From NCBI GenBank assembly GCA_902496015.1, contig CABUZJ010000001.1:186001-250000 (forward strand): a stretch of 64,000 nucleotides of DNA. The letters are read 5' to 3'. Position numbers and translations under genes: made by a program. The notes beneath the pieces are model-generated. The model saw only the letters and a list, made by a program, of their open reading frames with translations. It was not told where the DNA came from and did no database searches. Source of the stretch: an uncultured Eubacteriales bacterium (GTDB lineage Bacteria > Bacillota > Clostridia > Christensenellales > UBA1242). Below, piece by piece: positions 53,201-62,200 of this stretch. Every line of letters starts with the position of its first letter. Position 1 is the stretch's first letter.

Positions 53201-56200
53201 TGAGATAAATAGTAATTATTATTTGGTTTTGATGAAATTAGCAGATTATTTAATACATCATCAGCACCGTTTACAGTATTAATGGATTCATCTTTTTGGT
53301 TGATAATAGTAACTGTGCCGTTTTCGCTTTGATTAACAGAAATCCTAGCTTCTGGGATAGAGGTGGTTACATCTAATATTATAGTATCAAGTTCAGTATT
53401 ATCATTTGATGTTGAAATATTATTATCGGCAACAACAGCAACTCTTTGCTCATTGCCATTTTGATAACCTTTTAAAATAATATGTTTAACAACTCTTTGA
53501 GTATTTATAGTTTGACTATTATTTGGACTCGCAAGAGTGTAGCCATCTATTGCAGAAACATTAAGAACTAAACTAGAATTTTGGAAGGTTATTATTGATA
53601 TAATGTTGTTATCATTTTTAATCATAAATGGTCTTACACTAGATTGACTGAAAGATAGTGTGCTTGTGAAATTAAATGAATTGGCATGAGACCCTGAATC
53701 AAGTGATATATTATGAGTTGATATTGGTGCAAATACAGCAAACATATCGTTAAAACTATTATCGTCTGCTTTAATTGTAAGTTCATTTGAATAAGGCAAA
53801 TAATGATAGCCGTTTTCTGCCAAATATTTAGCGCCCGCAACCCAACCAATGAATAAATATCCTGCTTCAATTGCTGAATCATAATTTATTGAAAAAGTTT
53901 CTGGCCATTGATTATCGCTACCTTCTTTATATTTTACATTTATAAATGCTTGCCCAACTTCACCTAAAGTTGTGTAATTACTCCCATCTGGAATTATTCC
54001 ATTACTAGCAGTTGTTGTTACTGCAATTGGGTTTATGCTGTGGCTAAAACTGCCAACAGAAGAACCGCAAAGAGCATAGTATGTTTTATCTTCTAGTGGA
54101 AGAATAGTCATTACGCTTTTAGTGTTATAGTATGCAACAAGCCTATCTGATTCATCTGGGTTAGGCAATGCCCATGCCGAAAATCCTGCAGGGCCAGTTA
54201 TTGTGGTGGTTACACCATAGGCTAGCGTTTGTGTTGAAGAAGATATTTGAATTCCTAGAGAATTATAACCTTTAATTGTTATAAATATTTGTTTAGCATA
54301 TCTTGCTTCAATAAATATTTGATTATTTAGTGCCAAACTAATTAAATTTGCATTATTTATTGAAAGAGTAGTTGTATCACCAATTTTATTTCCAGTTAAA
54401 TCATAGTAACCAACAAATATTAAGTTGTCGTTAGCTGTTGCTGTGATTTCAGTTGAGTTTAACGCAGAGTTATAAGCACTTATTGTTTTAGGGGCATTAA
54501 TATTAATTGTGCCTTCTGTGCCCATAACTGTTCCTATAACATTAATTGTGTATTGTTTAGAGTAATATGCTTCAATTTCATATTCGCTAATGCGAGTCGT
54601 TATTGTTTCGCCATTTACGATTTCTTGGTAATTTCCTAAATAGTAATAAATAACATCATCTGTTAAGTTATTATCATTATTGTCGGTTATAAATTGACTA
54701 TAAATGGTTTCACCATTACTAGTTTTGCCTGTTACTTTAAAACCAACAAATTCGTATCCAGCATATCTACTTGCAGTTAGAGCAATTGAAGTGTATTTAT
54801 ATGCACCTGTAATTGTTTTAGAATTTATATTATCTTGCAAAAGAGATACATTTGCAGTTGTTACATTGTTTTGACTTAATGTGTTATAGTGAGCACTTAC
54901 AATATATTTAGATAGGTCAAGACTTTCAGCCCCATCAATACTTCTTTTTAAAGTTATGTTTGCTAATTCTGCAAAGCGTGCTTCAATATGTGATATTTTA
55001 GTGTTATTTATATTTACTAAATTATGATAAGGGTCAGTTATAGTTAATGTATTGTTTTCAGTTTGACAAAATGCACTAAAATTGCTATCTGTTATAGGTT
55101 TATTATTTATAAACCAGCCAATGAATGTATAATTGTTTTTAACTTCGTCTTTTATATTGTAACTGACAACAAGATTTGAAATTGTTCCACTAGAATTAGT
55201 TGGTTCTCTAAATCCTATTTCAATATATTCTTCATCTCCTTCAAGAGTTTTACCAGACAATGAAGATGGGTTATAATTTGCAGTTAAAGAAATTGCATCA
55301 CCAGTGTAAGGGTCATCATTTAACCTTCTTGTTATAGTTATAAGGTTGCCTTCCAAAAAGTTTGCTTTAATAATTGTGCCACTTGAAAGGTTAGATGCTT
55401 GTATTTCATAATTTTCTTGATAACTTCTTATTGTTCCATTAACCCAAAACCCTTCAAAGAAATAAAGTTCTTGATTATCTTTTTCGATAAATGCTTCAAG
55501 TAAAATATTTGTGCTAGTTTTTGCATTAATAGTTATGTTTGAATTTTTACCAAGATTTGTTTTAACTTCATTTCCATAACCATTAGTGTAAGTAACATAA
55601 ACATCAAAGTTTAAATTGCCTTGTTCATCTTGAACTTCATGTTGAAGTGTTTTTTCAATAGTTATTTGTTTTGTGTAAGCAAACACTGCAACAAGAGTTA
55701 TAGTATTATCTACAATATAAGGATTATCTGCATTAATTGAAAAGATATAACTATATTCTGTTGAAAGAAGTTTTGCATTTTCTTCGTTGTTTGTTAAATA
55801 ATACCAACCTAAGAAAGTTCTGTCTATGCTATCTGCAATAGAAACTTCTAATTTTTCACCTGCTAAAACAAATACACTATTATTGTTTAGTGGAGTATTG
55901 CCATTATATAAATTTTCGCCACTTGTTAAACTATCTAGAATTACATTAACATTTAGATTAGTTCCACTTTGTAAATAAGTGTCTGATGCTTTTATGTTAA
56001 TATAAATATTTTTAACAATTCTAAGTTCTACAACCGTGTTTTCTGTTAATTCAAATTCGCAACTGTTTTTATCTGTTGCACTTGTTATTAATTTGTCGTT
56101 AACATACCAGCCAATTAAAGAGAATGGCAAATTATTGGCATTAAATGTAAGTTTAATTTTAGAACCTTGTGCAAAAACTGTAAAGCCTCGTTTGTCTACA

Positions 56201-59200
56201 TATTCACCATTTTCTAATTTATAGATGTTATAGAGCAGGGCAGAATTATAAAGTGTTCCTTTTGTTGTTTGGTTAAAATCATTAAATTGAATTTGATTTA
56301 CTGTTAATGTGAAACCTTGACGAATATTTATTTTAACTATTGCATCATCTTGGAAAGCAATAACAAAATAAGGATATCTATCAGTTGCATATTCAATTTG
56401 TGCTGTTAAAAATTCTTCTTCACTTGTGCCAGAAATAAATTCAGGGTTGGTGTAAAGAACCGATTCAAGCACATAGCCATCATCTGGATAAACTTTTGTT
56501 TTAAGTTCATGCCCAATTAAAGCATAGTAATAGTTTCCATCTGGATAATAGCCAAATACTGTTGATTTCACAGATGCTTTATTTGTTAGATTTACTTGGT
56601 CTTCAATTTCAAGGGCTTGCATATTAATTAAACTGTTGTCATCACCATTAACAAAAGTAATTTCAGCAATTTTTGCAAACCTGGCTTCAATTTTACCTGT
56701 GCCATTAATAGTTGTGGTGAAACTTAAATCTGCTGAAACTATTTCACCATCAATAACCCAGCCAACAAATGCATAAACATCTTGCGCAATTAATTCGCCA
56801 TTTGGATAACTATTAGAATTTTCTATAACAAGAAATTTGTCTGTTATTGAAAGCACAAAAGTTGTGCCTGTTCCAAATCTTGCCACATGATATTTAGCAC
56901 TAACTGTTCCGTTAGCACTATCATTATCTTCACCTTCGGTTAAATCTATAAACCTATCGCTTGAAAGAGAAGTGTATTTTACACCAGTATAAGTGTAGTT
57001 AATAGTGTTTACAAATGAATTATCTGTTTCACTTTCTGTTCCAAGGTCTACTAAAGAGTTTGCGTTTTCATTTACGTCATTTTGTAAAGTAATTGCAATT
57101 GTTTGAACATTTTGTTTTTCAATTGTTGCACGCAAATGATAAACCAAGTTATCTTTTGATAAAACATATTTTTTATTATATTCTTCATCTTCACTTTCAA
57201 AACTTATGCTTTGAATGGTAGGGAAGGTTACATTTTCGTTTAGGTCTGTTCCTTCAGTTGCTCCGCTTATTGAACTTGGTGTTTGAGCATTGATATACCA
57301 GTGGTCTATTGCCTTTTCTTCGCTGTTGCTAATGGTTGTAACATTAAGTGTGTTACTATCTGTAAAATCATTATCAAAATAACCATAGAAAATTAAATTA
57401 TTATTTTCTATTTCAATATAAATATATGCATTCGCACTAGTCTTTTCAAATTGACCTAAAAAGTCTTTATATTCTTGTGAAGCAAGAATCATAATTGTCA
57501 ATTCTTCAACGGTATAATCCTTATATTGTTCATCTTCCATTTTTTCTTTAAGCATTAGGTTAAATACCCATTCGTCTAAGAACCCACTGCTCATAGCATA
57601 AACTGGTGCTTCGCCTTCATAGTTATTAGGAAGCAGTGATAACAATTTGAATGCACCTAAAACACTTTCACCTTGGTCATTTAATGTTGTTTCTCTAAAC
57701 AATCTTGTATCAAAATAAACATTAGACACATTTGGAGTTTTATTTCCATTTTCATCAGTTTCTATTGTTGCAGTTTGAGATAACACAAAATCATAGTCTT
57801 TTGCAACATAAGAATTATTATCTGTTCCGTCGCAAAAACCTTCAATTTGAGTGTAGGTCATAATAACCCTGTTTGCAGTGAAAGCAATATGTTTTAAGTT
57901 GTCTTCTAAATTACTTGTTTCATAAAGATTATTAATAACAAAAGTTGCATAAATATTTCCTGCTAAATTCGTTTTATCGAATGTGCTTTGAGCAACGCCA
58001 TCAATTAATGTGGTTTCTATGTTCGTATTTTCTAAACTATTATTATTAGAAAAACTAACTATTGTATTGTTATATTCGTCAAATTCATTTAATAATTTTT
58101 TACTTTCGTAATCTATTACACTGTTAAGCCTAAAACCACCAACTGGTGAAATGGTTAGCGTTGGTGTTGCATCAATATAGTAAGAACCGCTAACGGTTAT
58201 TTCATAAGTATAGTTGGCGATATAGTTTTGCTGAACTAAATTGTAAGCATCTTGCTTATTTGTTAAATTAGCACCAAGAATAGTTGAATTATTACCATCA
58301 AACATAGTAACAGTGTATTTAAGTGGGTTACCTAAACTATCAACACTTGTGCTTGAAGTTACACTTAGTTCTAATGGATTAAAACTATAAGTAAAGTCTA
58401 CAGTGCGTTTGAAAAGGGCAGTTATAATTGTGTCTGCATTTGCAACCGCAACATAAGGATATTTATAAGTTGTGCTTACAAGTTCCATAGATGCCCATTC
58501 ACGATATTCATAATTCTCTGCATCTATTTTAGTTCCGTCTTGTCTATATAGTTCTAATGTTTTAGTGTCTATATAGTAAAGCCAATTAGACATAATGTCT
58601 TTTGTTGGCGCTTCAACTATATCACCTTTTTTGTGGTCTTCGGTTGTGTCATTATAAACAATAATATTTTTCCCATCTTGAACATTTAAGGCATATTTTG
58701 TGCTTTCGTTAACTATTGTTAACTTATTGCCATTTAAGTCGTAATATCTATCATAAATAGAAGTTATTCTTTTTTGTTGATACCAACCCATAAACTGATA
58801 ACCAGGTTTAGTTTCTTGTTCTTTTAAGCCTTCAATTAAAAGCAAAGAGTCTTTTGCTAAAAGAAAATCTTTATAAACAAAATTAGGCAAATCTTTATCT
58901 TTTTGGTAATCTGGGTTATTGTCTATATATTGATTGGTAAATTTTATGCCAATTGATTGATTTGTTAGTGCACCATTGTAATAAACACCTAAGAAATTTT
59001 CGGTTGGACTAACACCACCCATATAAGTTCTATTGTTTGTGCCAACAGCAGTGTAGAAAACAAATGAACCATTTTCATCGCCTAACTCGTGAGCATTAAT
59101 ATCACTATAAATAATGTTACCATTTTCATCATAACCATCTATGGTTAAAGATTGAATAGAGAAGTTATACATTGTTATAGCTGTAAGATTAATAATGTTA

Positions 59201-62200
59201 ACAGAACCATCACCAACAGGTTCATAAGTATATTTATTCACATAAGCAAAGTTATCATAATATTCGTCATCATGATTATTATTAGGGTTAAAATATGTTG
59301 AGCGTTCATTTTCAACTATTAAAAGTCCAAGACTATCAAATAAAAGGTCAACATAATATAAGTCGTTGCTAGATTTTATGCTTATTGCTTTTAAGTTGTT
59401 TTGCTCGTCTTTTTCAATTAATCCAGCAAGTTCTAATTCAAGCACTTTATCTTCAAGATTGGCTAATTGTGTTCCAGTTAATGTTTTTAATGCATTTGAT
59501 AAAGCATTAAGGTAATTGTTGCTTAATTGAACACCAGTTATGTTTAAATTTTGTTTAGTGTTCTTTAAAACATTAGCATTAATATAATCTATAAAATCTA
59601 CTAATCTATAATAATTAGCATTATTCAAACCTGTAATATTATTATATATTTCATTATAGCTAGCCGAATCTTCGCTTATTATTCCATCAAGTAAAGGTTT
59701 TATAACTTGATCAACAAATGCAGATTGATTTTTAAAGAAGAAGTTAAATTTGCTTGTTCCGCTTTCGCTATTTATGGTTTTTGAAAAATCAAAGTAACTA
59801 GCAAAATTAAATAAAACAGTGTTAGTTTTAGTTGTGCTTGGATTTTCCATGTTTATGCCAGTATAAGACAATTCAATATCATAAAATTGAGAATAAGTAT
59901 CTAAATAATTACCCGTTAAAATATCAAGAGCAATGCTAATTTCTCTTGTTGGATGAATTAATAAATCAGCATACTCATTTTCTGGGTCGCGGTTAAAGGT
60001 AAGTTCAAAAACATAATATAAATAATCTGCCTTATAATCATTTGCATTGCCCACACCCTCAGTTAAAGATGGCTTTGTTGAATTTGAAGTTATATATTCG
60101 TCGCTTGGGTAAATTATAGGTTGAAGGTTGTATTCACTTGGTAGCCCCAAAGTGTGTAACTGCAATGGGTTAGTAGAAAGAGTGCGAACTACAATTAATG
60201 CAGTTGTGTTATCATCAAAATAAAGATTTTTTAATGCAAAGGTTTCTCCTTCTTGATTTGGCATTGCTTGTTTTCCTGCATTATTAGTGGCATCAGTCAT
60301 GCCGTTGCCAAGCACAAAATTATACCAAGCATTATTTTTATTTTTGTAATAATCTTTTGTTAGTGCAATATAACCATTATATTTACTATCACTAATTTCA
60401 CTATCGGTTGAATTAATTAAATTAGAAATTGTACTACCATAGAAAACATGGTTTTGGTCGTCTAGATTAAATAGTTTAAATAAATTTGCATCAACATTTT
60501 GTGCTGATTTATCAAAACCATATTCTTCTTCGGCATTATCGTCTACTTCAATAATTTCACCATTGTTATTTATTCTGTTAGCAAGGCTATTGCTTTCATT
60601 ATTAAAATAATAAACAGCTTCAATTGAAATTCCAAATTCATCTTCACTATCAGTTAAAATCATTGATTGGTATACTTCTCTAAACACTGCCACAAATTCA
60701 ATGTTAGAGTGTAAAGATTTTATGATGAGATTGTTTCCTTCAACTTCAATATTTCCAGTGCTATATGCTCTATAAAATTCGCCTAAATGTTCATAAACTT
60801 CAAGTTCGTTTAAATAATATCTGTTTTCTTTTGTGTTTTCATCATAAACAGAAGTAATAGCATTTACATGTGCCATTTCCTTAACAATAGAAGTTGCAAT
60901 TCCATTAACATATGCAGTTGTATATTTATCTTCAACTCTAATGGTATATGTTGAATCATAATAATAAGCATCTTTTGCGCTAGAATAGAACACCTCAACA
61001 TAACTAGGTGCTTTTTCTGTGCCTTTATTAATATAAAGTCCTCGAACTCTATAAAGCAAACTTAAAGGAACTTTTTCAGTTAAAGTTACTTCGCCAGTTT
61101 CAGCGTCTATTTCGCCATAATAGTATTCACCATTTGATTTATATGCTCTAATAATTTTATCGTTTTCACTAAATGTTTTAACCCCTTCGCCATATAATTC
61201 TTCAAGTGATTTACCATCTTTTGTGTACCAACCAAGAAGTCTATAACCTTCGTCTGGAAGGGCAGTAAGCATAATTGAGCTGGCTCTATCTATGTAACTA
61301 GTTTTAAAGTTTAAACGAGTTAAAAGATTGCCATTTTCATCATAAGCATTTTCACCTGCAACTAAATCATTATCTGGATAATGATAATAATCATTTTCAC
61401 TAGAAGAAATGCCTTTCAAAATGTTTACTATATTTATAGCACTCATATTTGTTTCAGCAATTGGGCTTGAAACATCAAAAGTTATTGAAATAGTATTAGA
61501 ATTATCTATTTCAAGGTTTGTTATGATGTAAAGATAATTATTTTCTTGATAGAGTGAAAGAGTTTCAACTGAATTGTTGGTAGCAATTGTAGTTTGAGAA
61601 AATTGGCATGTGAAACCAAAGGCTAAACCAGTAGTGATTTCAACACTGGTAGTCCTTCCATTTTCGTCAGTGCTAACTAAGAAATATTTAATACCTTCAT
61701 ATTCAAGTTTAAATAGTTTATTTTTATAATCATTTTGTGATCTAACATTTGAAATGTCGCCGAGTTCTACTTTTTTAATTGTTGGCTGAGCAGAGTTAGC
61801 ATTTTTAAACACACCATAATAATTTCCATTAAATTCAATTACTTGAAGAAGGTTTTCATCTGGTGTAAGATTACCATCTTTGTCAAATGCATTTTCACCA
61901 AAATAAACATAAGGAGTAAATGTTAAGTTCTTATAGTAATAACCTAATCTGCCACCAACCAAAGTTTTTAAATATTCAACAGTGTAAGCGTTTCTAAGTT
62001 CAGCATTTTCTATGTCTACTGCAGAACCATCTTTATAATAAGTAATAACTGAACCACCCTGGTTTTGTGGCCCATTTTCAACTTCAGTAGCAACTGAAAC
62101 TTCAAAAACTCTTTCATAAACAGGAAGAATGACATAATGACCTGCATATTGAGGAGAAAAGAGTAATGTTGAAGAATATTGTAAATAATTTAACTTTTCT

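Noticed and set aside
53634..53882. 82-codon minus-strand frame inside the giant gene
   Set aside because: It has no ribosome site and lies wholly in another frame of the giant protein; it is a low-complexity Leu/Ile-rich shadow.
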